In this document: piece after piece, positions 21,663-33,506 of the stretch
How the letters are laid out: each line of letters opens with the position of its first letter
Position numbering within the stretch: position 1 is the first letter of the stretch
NCBI RefSeq assembly: GCF_958979055.1
Contig: NC_084892.1
Coordinates: forward strand, 25,706,501 to 25,770,500
Direction of reading: 5' to 3'
Source: Alnus glutinosa
Lineage: Eukaryota > Streptophyta > Magnoliopsida > Fagales > Betulaceae
DNA length: 64,000 nucleotides
The notes under the pieces: model-generated
Told to the model about the DNA's origin: nothing
Databases searched by the model: none
The model's input: only the letters and a program-made list of their open reading frames with translations
Made by a program: the position numbers and the translations under genes

Positions 21663-21997
21663 GAATAATGATTCAATGCCACCTAAATATACAACTTTTC
21701 ACCACCTTGCATATGTGGCAAGGTGGTCCCCCACTACTTTTTGAGTTTTTTTATTTTTTAAAAGGAAAATATTAAATTTATAACACCAACACAACAACCA
21801 CACAACAACCCCTCACATGAGGGTGGACCCCACACACTGGGGCCCACCCTCATGTGAGGAGTTGTTACGTGGTTGTTGTGATGGTGTTGTGTATGAATCA
21901 AATCCCTTTTTAAAAATAAATTAAAGTGGGGGACCACCTTGCCACATAGACAAGGTGGTGAAAAATTGTATTTTTAGGTGGTAGTGAATCATTGCTC
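21663..21997. mobile_element. MULE-like MITE with perfect 9-bp target duplication, split by another MITE
   Basis: Arms 'aatgattcaatgccaccta' and its inverse near 21975-21995, plus 'caccaccttg' and 'aaggtggtccccca' and their inverses, define one palindromic element. ATATCTAAA precedes it at 21654-21662 and follows it at 21998-22006 without mismatch. A separate palindrome occupies its centre (21761-21912). Confidence 0.85.
21761..21912. mobile_element. Inner MITE nested in the 21663-21997 element
   Basis: Its own inverted repeat runs from 'aacaccaacacaacaacca' to 'gtggttgttgtgatggtgtt', closing on 'cctcacatgagggtgg / ccaccctcatgtgagg'. It sits in the loop of the outer element. A loosely related palindrome with the same 'atcaaatccc' edge lies at 26655-26795. 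Confidence 0.7.
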
Positions 21998-22768
21998 ATA
22001 TCTAAAAGGAAAACAACGTGCGGTTGGATAATGGATATGCCTAGCGACAAGCTTTGTCGAGGAGGAAAATTTATTGAAACTTTCTCATCCACTCAGAAAA
22101 ATTCCTACTGCAGTTTCTAGAGAAAGAGTTTTCTTCAGTACCGGCCAATGAGAGGGCTGAACCAGTCGTTCAGATGAGAACCAATCATATGTTCTAGACA
22201 CTAAACAAGACGTGGGAGTAGGTCCCATCTCCTACTGTTGACTCCAAAGTCTTTTAGAGAGATTATTTACATAAATGATTTTTGCAAAACATAAAATTGT
22301 ATAAGATTTACGTAACAAGACACATTGATGGAATTCATACACTTTTTTATTGTACAACTAAACTCTTTTTATAAATAATTTCTTATAAGTGAAATGTTTT
22401 GTTCTACCTTTTGCACGTTAGAATTTATTTTATTTGTTTAAAAAATAAAAAACACATGTAAAGATGGGGTAAGGGGTGTACAAGAATGTACACTTCAGCA
22501 TTTTTCATTTTACAGTCATATGTTGGAATTATGTCGAATTTAAATAAATAATTATAAAATATCCTAAATCAAATTTGACTCGAAAGACTTTAGACAAGAG
22601 GAAGCTTCCGATGCATACCTCCCCCACTAGAGACGTAAAGGAGTTGGAAACGTGTGGCACGGCCAACGCCACCCATCTAGATTTCTAGCAATCAATAATT
22701 AATTTTTATGTCGATATTCCCACTAAACTAAGCCGTCGACCCATCAACATCTTCTAGACTCGTGCTAG
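21998..22768. other. Intergenic / promoter region of the Cys-rich peptide gene
   Basis: No coding signal. The last few hundred bases are upstream of the TATA box at 22769. Confidence 0.55.
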
Positions 22769-22777
22769 TATATAAAA
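22769..22777 (+). promoter_or_regulatory. TATA box of the Cys-rich peptide gene
   Basis: TATATAAAA lies 136 bases before the chosen ATG at 22913. The intervening leader has one short in-frame upstream ATG (22880). Confidence 0.55.
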
Positions 22778-22912
22778 TGACAATCATGTATCTGGTCTTT
22801 CGAAGAAAGCTCATCGCCAGCCTCTATCCGCCTGGTTTTTCACATGGCATCTTTTGCAGCCATATATGACTGAAACCGTTTGAGGTTTAATTACTTCTGT
22901 CGAAAACAAGAC

Positions 22913-23272
22913 ATGGGTATGCCTAAGCAGCCGCTGATTCTGCTGTTCCTTATAACGCTTGTTTCATCGTCCCAGAAACCAACAGTTGTAGAAGCAAGGG
23001 CGCTTTCTTTAATTCCTCAACAGAGTAAGAATTACCCACAAAACCAGTACTCTGTTTTTCAGTCTCTGTTTTTCTTTACTGATGTTTGCTGATAAGAAGT
23101 GAAGGCTAATCTTAATTTTGTATGTGCAATTACAGGATCTTCAAACTTCTTCTCCACGCTCGGGCTTGTTTGCAAGTGCTGCGATGGCGAAAAAGGCGAG
23201 TGCACAAGTACATGGACAAAGTCTTGCTCTAAGCTCCAATGTTTTCCCTGGAAACTAGACAAGTCTCTGTAA
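22913..23272 (+). CDS. Secreted six-cysteine peptide precursor (two exons)
   Basis: Exons at 22913-23024 and 23136-23272 (donor A|GTAAGA, acceptor TTACAG|GA) give 82 aa. Residues about 3-28 are a hydrophobic signal peptide ending near VEARA. The mature part ends in a cysteine cluster with spacing C-x-C-C-x6-C-x7-C-x4-C (VCKCCDGEKGEC, SCSKLQCFPWK), followed by a basic tail. The size, signal peptide and even cysteine number fit the small secreted cysteine-rich peptides of plants, which act as apoplastic signals or antimicrobials. I do not recognise the exact family. The intron falls between the signal-peptide part and the cysteine module, a common layout in such genes. The start could instead be 22880 in the same frame, but that puts polar residues before the signal peptide. 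Confidence 0.75.
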
Positions 23273-24544
23273 TTTTTGCTTTTTCTTGGTTGCTGTAGAC
23301 TGTACATACTACATAGTTTTAGTAGTAATTGGTATAAATTAAGTGGGTTAATCAAACTTATTTCGTTTTTAGTTTCTCTAGTTCTGTTACACTTTTTACA
23401 GAATGAAATTGAATGAGTCTCTGTTAACCTAATAACTTCTCTGCTGTTCCTTCCGCTGCTGGTTGTCGAATGATGAATGGTGTTCTTCTCGTGCAAAACA
23501 ATGATAAATAATATGGGACCAAAAAAAGAGAGGAAAAGAAAATTAAAACACAAATTTATGGAATTTGGTAATGTACTTACCTCTACAGAAGTGCGGTTAT
23601 ATTTAATAATTGATTTAGGGTTACAACATAAAATATTTATAACAAAACTCTATAATAAAATTTTACTGTACGGACAAATATGAAAAACTTCAAAAATACC
23701 CTATACCGTACTGTCGGGACGTTGCCTCCACACCCCCACAACCTAATCATCACCGAGCAACATAAACTTAATTACGCCCAACATGTCGTTGGCGTCGCGA
23801 TGCTTCGTCAACTAACCATTATACTAATACTCTCTATGCCTAAGAGAATATAAACCACTTATTATAACAAATAAGTTATATGAACTATAATAGCTCAATC
23901 CCCTTATCAATTGGGGAATTGCTCCATGACTTTTATTTGTTATTTTATTTAATAATAATTTTTAATGTCACGTCAAAAAATGAGATGTGTAGCACTTTCC
24001 TCTTTGTGCAGAAAAAGCTCGAACCCTCTGGGCTGTAGGTTAATGGGTTTGGATATGTCAAAGTAGGCCCATATGACCAGACTGTAGCATCCGTTTGATT
24101 GCTGCTGTTCACTGGAGGATAGGCCCTGCTGCTGTAATGGGCCCATGGACCAAGATCTCAATCCAGCCCATATGCATTTTCAGTTGTTCGTTACTATCTT
24201 TGTTTGCCCCAACCAATAAATACTAAATAGGCCGGACGGCATTGGTCGAACTTAAAGATTACAAGTTCCATAACCTATTTTAAAAGCCCATATAATAGTA
24301 TTTATCTTTTTATTTTTTGTTCCACTCGTGGCATATTTATATGACGTATATACACCTTAATAGATCCACACTTGTAAAAACACGTTACTTTACTCTAGTT
24401 GTACGAGAGTCGTATAACAGTCTATTAAATAATATTATTTTATTTATATTAGATAAATGCTATAAATCATATTTTTATTCCATAATTATCTCACAATGTT
24501 GATGTAGTATTTCTAATCAACCTTTGAATTTTTATTTTTTAACA
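23273..24544. other. Intergenic, no gene recognised
   Basis: Contains the 3' flank of the peptide gene. Several frames here are short and lack motifs. The 164-codon minus frame at 23059-23553 is an antisense shadow of the peptide gene and its 3' region. Confidence 0.55.
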
Positions 24545-25495
24545 AAAAGAGCTTGGGGCAGTTCTAGCCAAGAAAATATGGCTGAGAAGGAATTTTGTAG
24601 CGTTTGGTGGGGTTTTTACCTCGCCAAATCAACTAGTTAGTGAAGCGGTTGTTTCCATTGAAGACTTCAAAAGAGCCAATGCGCCAGCTGAAAAGGAGAG
24701 TGATTCTCATACTATACATATTCCCCCATTCCAGTAAAAGGCCCCACCTTCATGTTAATATAAAATCAATTGAGATGTTGCCATTGACATGAAGAATAGA
24801 AGAATGGGAGTATGGATTATTGCTTGTGATTATCAGGGTCTAGCCGTGGCAGGGACGGAGGGAGGGGGGTGCTGGGGGGGGGGGGGGTTTATGGCCCCCC
24901 TCAATTTCCTAAAAAAAAAAAACTTAGTAGGTGGAAAAAAAAAAATTTCTAAAAAATTAAAAAATATAAGGTAAAAATAAAAATTTAACTTGTTTGACCC
25001 CTACCAAATTTTTTTTTTTTTGACCTCCTCATAAGAACTTTTGGCTCCATCCCTGAAGTGATAGCCCGCAGTCTTACATCACATGATCATACAAATTCTC
25101 TTGTTGCTGAGGCATGGGTTGCTCTTCATGCTGTTATCCTTGCAAAACAATCAAGTTTGTTTGACATCATTTTGGAAGGAGATGCATTGTAGGTATTAAA
25201 TGAGATCAATTTGGCAACTCCTTCTTTGAGTAGAATTGGACACTTCACTGACGATATTAGATCATAACTACACTCTCTTAGATCATTTGATGCAATTCAT
25301 GTAAAAAGAGAGGCAAATTCTGTTGCTCATATTTTAGCTAAGGCAACTGTGTTTTATGTCAAGGACTCAACATGATTAGAGGAAACTCCACCTCTAGTCT
25401 TTGATATTATTCTTAGAGAGTCTTTGGACCCCTAACTTTTAACCTTTGGGTCTCGTATATATAAGAATGAAAATTTGTTCAAAAAAAAAAAAAAA
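24545..25495 (+). mobile_element. LINE 3' fragment with RNase H remains
   Basis: Translation shows LAKKIWLRRNFVAFGGVF, then VAIDMKNRRMGVWIIACDYQ, and after an inserted MITE EAWVALHAVILAKQSS, ILEGDAL, IGHFTDDIRS and HVKREANSVAHILAKA. These are the linker and RNase H (RVT_3-type) region at the end of plant L1-type LINE ORF2: AID, the Glu of AEAW and the GD of EGDA correspond to the acidic catalytic residues. In-frame stops occur after EGDAL, after DDIRS and before LEETPPL. The tract ends in A17 at 25481, the expected poly-A tail. The 5' part with the reverse transcriptase core is absent, the usual 5' truncation of LINEs. No target duplication was identified. Confidence 0.75.
24850..25055. mobile_element. 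hAT-like MITE inserted in the LINE
   Basis: A 206-base element from CAGGGACGGAG to CTCCATCCCTG, with a G13 run and ATGGCCCCCCTCAA near its left end. The ends belong to the common plant CAGGG(A/G)CGGAG family. It interrupts the RNase H reading frame between LAV and IARSL. An 8-bp target duplication is not clearly preserved. Confidence 0.7.
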
Positions 25496-28409
25496 AATTG
25501 TGGCTTCTAACCTTTCTCTAAAAATATAATTCTATTCCGATTCACAAGTCAGTGGCGATAATGGAAAAATAAAAATAATCACTGGAATTGATTATGAGAG
25601 ATGATCAACTATGGATTTGTCATTTCTTTCTTGTACGAAGATTAACAAGAAATAGGCAAAAAATAAAACTAAACATTTCTCATTGATTATTGCACAGACA
25701 AATACTGGAAATAATGGTCTTTAATTAACACAAATGATATTTCTTCTATTTTACGTAAAGAGGATAAGAAGAAGAAAAAAATACAAATAAGTTAAGAGTT
25801 TCAATTCTTATAATTGAACAACAGCAAGATTAATGAACGAAACTAAAAATAGAATAAAATTTAAAAGTCCAGTGTTTGATGGTTGATGGATGGCCAAGGA
25901 TTGAGTTATACAAGAACTTAATTACACGGCATGATTGTTGACAAACCATCCAGGAGTTTCCACAAGGGAGTATATTGGAGGGCCAAACATTGCTTAAGAT
26001 CGGCGAATCTCCTTTATTATTTATAATATTATTGACTTTATTTCAGTCGATTTTTTGTGGTCAGCCTGAAAATCAATGAAAGTGTAATTTTTTTTTGCCC
26101 ATTATGTGACATATTGGGTCACAACCAGATTGAAAACTGATCGCATTTCCATTAAATAGTTAGCGGAAAAGATTCTCCCTTAATTTCTGCTAAATTCAAT
26201 AACTAGTATATTGTAATTTCTTTTACTCTAAGCCTAAAGCCTTGCTTTGACTTTAGTTTGTAGCTCATTTTCAAGTATCTAAAAAAATAAAAATAAAAAT
26301 AAAAGAATATATTGGGGACCAAATTAAATAGATTTTTTTTTTTTAATTGCATTCCTCTATATATATAGGATATTCATTTTGTTCCATCATCTTTGTCTAT
26401 TATTTCATTTAAATATTTTCAAAATATTGTTTGGAACATCTCAAAATATTATATTTTTTTTGAAAAGCTAATGACAGAAATTTAATAACTTTCATGCTTA
26501 ACCTTGAGTTTACTTAAAGACCCAATACTAATGTTTTATCTGATTTATTTTAAAATTTCATAACTCTTTTATTTGGATAATGTATATTCAATAATATCTC
26601 TTAAAATTTTTATTTTTAAATTAGTGGATCAAGATGGAGTAAAGGAAATAAGGAAAAGTTTGGTACACAAGAAGTTGTGCACAATTTGTGCACAACCACT
26701 CACATGAGTGTGACCCATCTGAGTAGGTGGGTCCTATCCATGTGAGTAGGTTGTGCACTAACATGTTGTACAAGGATCAAATCCCAAAAGAAATAATTTA
26801 CTGTATCCTTGACTGGTGAGCTTGTGACAAAGAGAGAGAGAGAGACTTCAAGACAGTCATGAGATTGTCCTCACCAAAGATTGCCTCTTTTCAACTGTAA
26901 CCATTTATTATCCCTTTATTCTTCATATGTGACTAATATCATCTCTATGCAAGGTCCAATATTTGCGGCCCAGGAAAATTAAAAATTAAAAATTAAAAAA
27001 TTAAAAAAGAGTATATTTTTAATAATTTCTTTTTAACTTATCCTTTACTTCATATGAAAAGTTAAAATCTGTATTTATTTATTTATTTGATTTTTAAATG
27101 AAGGAAGATAATACTTTTGCATCTACAAGATAATGCATATCAAAGAATATCTTTTAAACAATTGGATATTTTATAGTGGATTAAAAAATAATAAAAGTAG
27201 ATACAATTCTTGTGCTAATTGATATCAGCACTTTCTGAGTGGGACCATTTCTCTTCTCTTGTGCTCTTATAAACGTGTAGTATGTGTATGTTCTCTATTT
27301 TCCACTCACGGCAAAGGAGGTTTAATCCAATAAAAAGAGCATTTAGTATTGGAAAAACTCCCAACGGAATAATGTTAGGGATTATTTATTTATTTTTTTT
27401 TAAAAAAATTATAATTTTTAAAATTATTATTAGATCAAAATTTAATAATAATATATTTTATATTCAATTGTAATTTTAAAAAGCATTTCAATTTTAGAAT
27501 AATAAAAATATGATCTCTAATATTATTCTTTATTCAAACTGGTACGACATTTATCCCAAACTATATGTTTTTTTTTTTTGAAAAAATGTGCTCAAAAATT
27601 ATATGTTCTATTAATATAAAAATTAAAAATCACATGCATTTTAAATAAATGTCAATTTAATAAACGACATTTATTGCATAGAGATATGATAGGTTTATAA
27701 TTTTTGTACAACTACAACAACTGTTTCTCAAACTAATTATTGGATCTGTTTTTTTACATGTGCGTCGTATATATTCAATGGTTTATTTTTATTTGGTTTT
27801 TAGCAAAAAAAAAAAAAAAAAAAAAGAAAACAAAAATAAAAACACAAAATATTTTTTAACCAAAAAATGACAAAAAGAAGCGATAGCTTTCTAGTAGAAT
27901 TCATCTTCTTCAAAGGTGCCTTGCGTGCTAAGAATTGAAGAAACTTGTTTGAACTTTTTCTCTAGAAAGTTGAAACCGTCAAACAGTGTTAGTTTAGTTA
28001 TGTATATCCTTTCTCGTTTTCAAAGTTCCAGATTACTTGACAACACATCTATCTTGGATTCTTGAAGTAGAGCGATTTAATTACAACGTAAAGAAAGAAA
28101 GAAAATTCGAATTCTCTTTGACAATTCAACTGTCACAACGTACTAAAAATCAAAAATCACGGTAACCCACCTACTTTTGCAAAGGATAATGTCATGAAGA
28201 ATTATGAGATTCACTGAATCTAACTTGCTATGTCTCAAACATTTAAATGTGTACTGCTATGCATCACTCAATTTTTCTATCATTCTCGAAAGCTTTTTTT
28301 TTTTTTTTTTTGGGGGGGGGGGGGGTATCTCATATTTAATAGCACGAAGGATAATGAGGTGATGTAGAATATTATTTTGGAAGTTAAATATATTTTTTTA
28401 AGGGTTAAA
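25496..28409. other. Intergenic, AT-rich with small palindromic elements
   Basis: 26655-26795 is a palindrome ('gtgcacaaccactcacatga' with inverse 'catgtgagtaggttgtgcac') related to the inner MITE at 21761. 27365-27535 is a degenerate GAATAATGTTAGGGAT ... ATCTCTAATATTATTC element of the GAGTAATGC family. A (GA)n run lies at 26832-26845 and G13 at 28313-28325. No gene recognised. Confidence 0.5.
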
Positions 28410-28845
28410 TAGGGTTTTGGTACATGTGGTTTAAAGTTTTTATTTTTTGCTCAATGTACTTCATTTCGTATCACAGATGGTATTTGGGTTATGGAAAAAT
28501 ACGGAGCTGGAGATAGTTTCTCCGTATAAATTTCTGTCCAAAAACTAACGGTTATCTATGTCAACGCTTCTTAACACCCTTAAAAACTCGACACTTGTCT
28601 CAGAAGAAATCAGGGTTTGGGCCATTAGGGTATTGTTGGTTTTGGTCTGGGTCTGGGTTTGCCCCAACAGTCTTGCTATCACTGACTGTGGCGGTGCTGG
28701 TGATGGTAGTGCGGGCAGAGGGGTACAATCAATTGGGTCCAGTTTGATTTTCGTCTTTTCCCATAACCTAGGTACCATATGTGATACTAATTGAAGCACA
28801 TGAGGCAAAATATAAAAACTTTAAACCATAGGTACCAAATGTGTG
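28410..28845. mobile_element. Inverted-repeat element, about 435 bases
   Basis: Left arm 'gtggtttaaagtttttattt' and 'cgtatcacagatggta'; right arm 'taccatatgtgatac' and 'aaatataaaaactttaaacc'. The centre (28560-28740) is GC-richer and gives an 87-codon open frame of no recognisable content. Non-autonomous; superfamily undecided. Confidence 0.6.
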
Positions 28846-28869
28846 TTTTACCATTTATTTATTTATTTT

Positions 28870-28985
28870 ATTATTTTAAAGTTAATGTGGCTTAAAATTA
28901 CCATTAATTTTGAAATGAATTTCAATAGTGATTTTAAAAGTAACATCAATTTTGGAGGATAAATAGATGGTTAGCATTACTCTTA
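28870..28985. mobile_element. Degenerate MITE of the GAGTAATGC family
   Basis: Shares 'aaagttaatgtggctt', 'aatttcaatagtgatttta' and 'gttagcattactc' with the elements at 20.6-21.0 kb. Its left end is lost. Confidence 0.6.
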
Positions 28986-29019
28986 ACATTAATTACTCCT
29001 ACATCCCATCATACTATTA

Positions 29020-29465
29020 AAGGAAAACTTCACTTAACCTCTCTGAACTTTCATCACACTTGCAATTAGCCACCTAAACTTAATAAACTCTCAATTTAGT
29101 GTATCAATTTTTCTTTTTATTTATTTATTTATTTTTAATTTCACCCATTGTTAGGATTTCCGTTAATTACATTTTGTCAAAATTCTCAAAATACCCCTGT
29201 TATATATATATTTCAAAGATTTAAGTGTTGATATTTTTGAAAATTTCGTTAAATCACGACCAACACTTAAATCTTTGCAATTTTTTTTTCTTAAAAATAT
29301 GAGGGGTATTTTGAGAATTTTGACGCCCATCCGTTAAGATTTAATGAAAAATCATAACGGATTGATGAAATTGAAAATAAAAATAAAAATGTATACACTA
29401 AGTTTAGAATTTTTGAAATTTAGAGAAATAATTGTAAAAGATGTTAATTGAAGTTTCATTTACTA
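29020..29465. mobile_element. AT-rich inverted-repeat element
   Basis: Left arm 'gaactttcatcacacttgca' and 'aacttaataaactctcaatt'; right arm 'actaagtttagaatttttga' and 'aagtttcatttac'. Similar arms occur at 10.1-10.5 and 31.8-31.9 kb, so it is one of a dispersed family. Confidence 0.5.
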
Positions 29466-29795
29466 TTAAATATTAGTACCTAGGCTTTAATATCATGTTT
29501 CAGATTAAATTTTACTAATTTAATGACATATATGTTATCATATTCACAATATGTAATCATATCATTTAAAATTTTAAATAATATAATACCACGTAGGCAT
29601 GTAATTTAATTAGTTCAGTTAATTTAAACTAGTTTATATCAAACGGTCAAAATTAATTTAATTAGTTCAATTAATCGTGTTGTTATTGGATTAATGGAAG
29701 AGAAATTGAATCTAAATTATACTAAGGATGGGATTTACATATTACTATATTATTAGGTTAAAATTAAAATTAAAATCAAAAACAGGATCTTGAAT

Positions 29796-30068
29796 TTAGG
29801 CTTGGCAATTCGGGTTGTCATGTCAACCCATTTGGTTGGCGTGTCAACCCATTTAACTAATTTGGTAAAAAATATGTAATTATCGTGTCATGAATGTATT
29901 ATGACGGGTTGATGTGTTATAAACGGATCATAAATGTATTATAAACAGATTGGTGAGTCATAAACGTGTCATAAACGGGTTGACCGGTCATAAACATGCT
30001 ATAGTCTAAACCTAAATCCTATATATTCGTGTCGGATTCACGAGTCGTGTCAAAATTGCCAACTCTAA
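29796..30068. mobile_element. hAT-like small element
   Basis: Ends TTAGGCTTGGCAATTC and AAATTGCCAACTCTAA. The flanks TCTTGAAT (29788-29795) and TCTTGACA (30069-30076) match at six of eight positions, as a decayed 8-bp hAT duplication would. The interior is built from 'tcataaacgggttgac'-like units shared with 50.25-50.8 and 54.2-55.4 kb. Confidence 0.7.
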
Positions 30069-30076
30069 TCTTGACA

Positions 30077-30548
30077 GTACAAGTTTCCATGCACATGGAG
30101 ACATAGATGCAGTGATAATAGACTGACAGATACCCATCAGCCGTGCTTGAGAGAAGTGGGGGAGTTAATTTGTGGGACGGCGACAATCCATGTGGCTAAA
30201 AACTGGACACAAGCACACCACGCGGCGACCCTCAGTGGTGTGCCAACGACTACACCTTCCATGTGGACCCCCTGTTTTGGCGTTTTGTGCTTAATGTGCC
30301 GAGTTCCCGGTGGGGGCGACGATCATCGTCATCGTTATCTATCTGTCTTTAAATACAATCTTCCTCACGTTTGATCGTTCTATTGATTTTCTAGTGTTAT
30401 GTCATATCTTATGAGTCTCCGAGTGGGGGATGCTACATTTTTTTGACTCGGTGTAAAATGTCTATCAACCCAATAGCCCAATAATTGTGCCACTTTTTTT
30501 CACTTTTTCTCCTAGCCCTATAATCACAAGAGATTTTCAACGTAACCC

Positions 30549-30579
<31 letters not shown>

Positions 30580-30634
30580 AAGTGAGACGATGATTGCTTA
30601 ATTAGCCCTATAAACACACACTCGTTCTTATTTT
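30077..30634. other. Intergenic
   Basis: A 75-codon frame at 30147-30374 has no motif or splice context. (CT)n at 30552-30580. Nothing else recognised. Confidence 0.5.
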
Positions 30635-31400
30635 TAGAGTTAAATATAGTTAAGCCCCTAAAATTATTAGTTATTTTGACCTTTTTTTTAAAAAAATAAA
30701 TAAATTATAAATTAACATGTGTGACGCGTAGATATTTCAAATTATTATTTTGTTACAATTAAGCTCTTTTGTTAGGGGGTGATTAGAATTGATGGGAAAG
30801 CTAATTTTAACAACAATCTTTCAAAAACACCATCATTTTGACGGTTAAAAAACTAAGTTTACCTTTTATAATTATTAATCAATAACAAAAAGACCAAAAT
30901 TTTCAAAAAAATAAAAAAAAAAAACAAAAAAAAAGGAGAGAAAAAAGCCTAAGGTCCCTCATGAGGTGATTCGGTCACCCAAATGGAAAAGAGGGGTGGT
31001 TGCGAACCACCGCCAGCCCATGAGGGGCAGTTGGTTGCCCCCTTCTCCTTGATTTTGGGTTACCGATCTACCCTCATGAGATGGTTCAACCATCCTTAGG
31101 GTTGTACTCTCTTTTTTTTAAAAAAATAATAATAATTAAAAAATCGGTTCATAGTTTTTTTTTTCTCTCCCAAAAAATATGGGTATTGTAAGAAGGCTAA
31201 CAAAAAAGTGATCACATGCATGTGACATATTTTCCATCCAACCTAATAGTTATGCCTAAAGGAGATGTTTAATTGTAACAAAATGGTAGTTTGATGTATT
31301 TACGTGTCACACAAGTCAATTTATTGATTTTTTTTAATTTTTTTTAAATGATTGATAGTTCAAGGGATTGATAGTTTAAGGACTTAAGTGTATTCAACTC
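30635..31400. mobile_element. Inverted-repeat element, about 0.77 kb
   Basis: Left arm 'gttaaatatagttaagcccc' and 'caaattattattttgttaca'; right arm 'ttgtaacaaaatggtagttt' and 'ggacttaagtgtattcaact'. An internal GC-richer stretch (30950-31110) holds 'cctcatgaggtgattcggtc' and an imperfect inverse. Confidence 0.5.
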
Positions 31401-32054
31401 TCTCTCTCTCTTTTTTATTTTATTTTAAAAAAATTCCTAGCCACGAAACTTTTTTCTATTGAGAAACCATAATTTTTTTTCTTCTAATTTATTGTGAAAC
31501 CATCATTTGAGTTTAGAAAATATGAACTTTTTCCTTATCCCTTGCCTTAGTTAAAATAATTTATGTGAGAGATATATGGATCCCTCCCGCCCAAAACAAC
31601 AAAAGTCCAAACTCAATGAAGAGTATAGCTAGTTATTGGTAATGCATCAATCACATCAGTTCGATTGTAAAGAAGCAAACAAAGCGTGTAAGAAAATATA
31701 GAACAGCATAATCCCAAGCAACAGACAACTCAGACAAAAATTCATTTAATTCAGTACTGAGGCTACATCCACGGCAATTCCGTAATAACAACAACAACAA
31801 TAATAATAATTGTAAAAAGATAAATTTCAGGTAATCCTTCAACTTTCATCACTTTTATAATTATTCTCTCTAAAGTTAAAAAAATTCTTAATTTAGTATA
31901 TTTATTTTTCAATCTTTTTCAATGTCATTCATCTGTTAGGGTTTGTGGTTGAATTAGACTCGGCAAAAATAATAAAATGACCTTTATATTTTTGAAAATT
32001 TTATAAAATTCTAAATTTATCTTTAATAAAAAATTGAGTATTTTAATAATTTCT

Positions 32055-32260
32055 AAGGCATCTTATTGGGAAGAGATGAATAACTCATTTAGAGTGAGTG
32101 ATTTATAAAGATACTTATGAGTGCTAAGTCACACATCGCCTAGTTATTAGGTGAAACTGAACTTAATTTATAAGAGATTTTAGAGAAACTTCAAATTGAG
32201 TAGTCATTTTGGGATGATAATGAAGATTTAACTAGCGCTTTTCTCTGAGTCGTTATACTA
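32055..32260 (+). repeat. Dispersed repeat, copy 1 of 3
   Basis: 'gcctagttattaggtgaaac', 'gagaaacttcaaattgag' and 'gggatgataatgaag' recur at 49250-49440 (same orientation) and inverted at 38100-38320. Not coding; possibly a MITE or LTR piece. Confidence 0.65.
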
Positions 32261-32502
32261 TTACTCCATCTCTTTTCTCTTGTATGTTTCTCTTATGAAC
32301 ATAATAAAATATTAATTTTTTAATTAATATTTTAACACTTTCCATTACGTGCATGTTGACCAGAGAAGACGTTGAATGTTTTAATTGAAATCTAGGTAAA
32401 TGACAGAGACAAAGTTTGAACTCGGAAACTTTTATTCTGATATCATGTTAATTCATCATTTATCGACAAAAGCTTAATATGATAGAAAATGGTATATTTA
32501 AT

Positions 32503-32505
<3 letters not shown>

Positions 32506-32579
<74 letters not shown>
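32506..32579. repeat. (TA)37 microsatellite
   Basis: An uninterrupted TA run of 74 bases. Open frames that read isoleucine-tyrosine repeats here are artefacts. Confidence 0.95.
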
Positions 32580-32583
<4 letters not shown>

Positions 32584-33506
32584 TGTATATAACCCATGCC
32601 AATGGCAGAGCCACGAGGGCGAGAGTGGGAAAAAGACAATCTGTACTCTTGAGAAGATTTTGATAAAAAGGATTTGAAAACTTTAAGAAAGGTGTAGGCA
32701 TCTGGTTGATCAAGTGAGTGGCAGTACAAAAACTTCTACCAATAATTTTGTAAGGGCGGTGAGATTGAGATAATGAGCTAAAGCGAGTCTCAACTAAATA
32801 TTTGCGCTTGCATTCACAATTCTATTTTGTTACGAGAGAAATAATACACTTATATTTCTTGTATATTTACATATATACAATCAAGTTTTAAATTTACCGT
32901 TGAATTTGTGAGCCAAATTTCAAATTCACTATTAAATTTGTGGAACCTAATGATGTATGAAAGCAAGTAATTCTACGAAAGATGTCTGTGTGTTGCCAAA
33001 AAATGAGTGAAGAGTTTTGAAGTGTATTTTCTTCCTCCATTAGTTTGGAGTTGCTTAATGTTTAGGGAAAATGGATTCTCACTTGAGCATTTGAATTGCA
33101 CAAAAGTTTCAAACACGTACACTTGCCTTTTGTTTTAAAGGAAAAAGGCAAGTGTATAGATCACTTACACTTTTGCAGCCATTGATTGAAATAGGTGAAA
33201 TGCAAACATCAGTGTGAGTTAATTCCAAGCTATAGTTGGTTACACGGCTAGAAAGTTCAAGGTAATTGCCCACTCTTAGCTGATTGACATGAAAGATACA
33301 GATATAGAGACTGATTGGACCTAATTCGATCTAGACACGGGTAGCTGCTGGGTTTTGAAGACGTTTGTGCCGGGTGGATGCTGATGTCTTGATGCCAATC
33401 GAAGGGGCAAGGCTATTGAGTTATTGTCTTTATGCCTTGACCCTTAATAAAAATATTTTGGTGGTTCCGCCACTCATTCTACTTTCAATTAAAACTTTTG
33501 TAAAAG
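32580..33506. other. Intergenic, nothing recognised
   Basis: No supported gene, RNA or repeat in this stretch. Confidence 0.5.

Noticed and set aside
23059-23553. 164-codon minus-strand frame
   Set aside because: Shadow opposite the Cys-rich peptide exon 2 and its 3' UTR.
28545-28808. 87- and 78-codon frames on opposite strands
   Set aside because: Loop of an inverted-repeat element; no homology signal.
32489-32729. Frames coding runs of Ile-Tyr
   Set aside because: Translation of a (TA)37 microsatellite.
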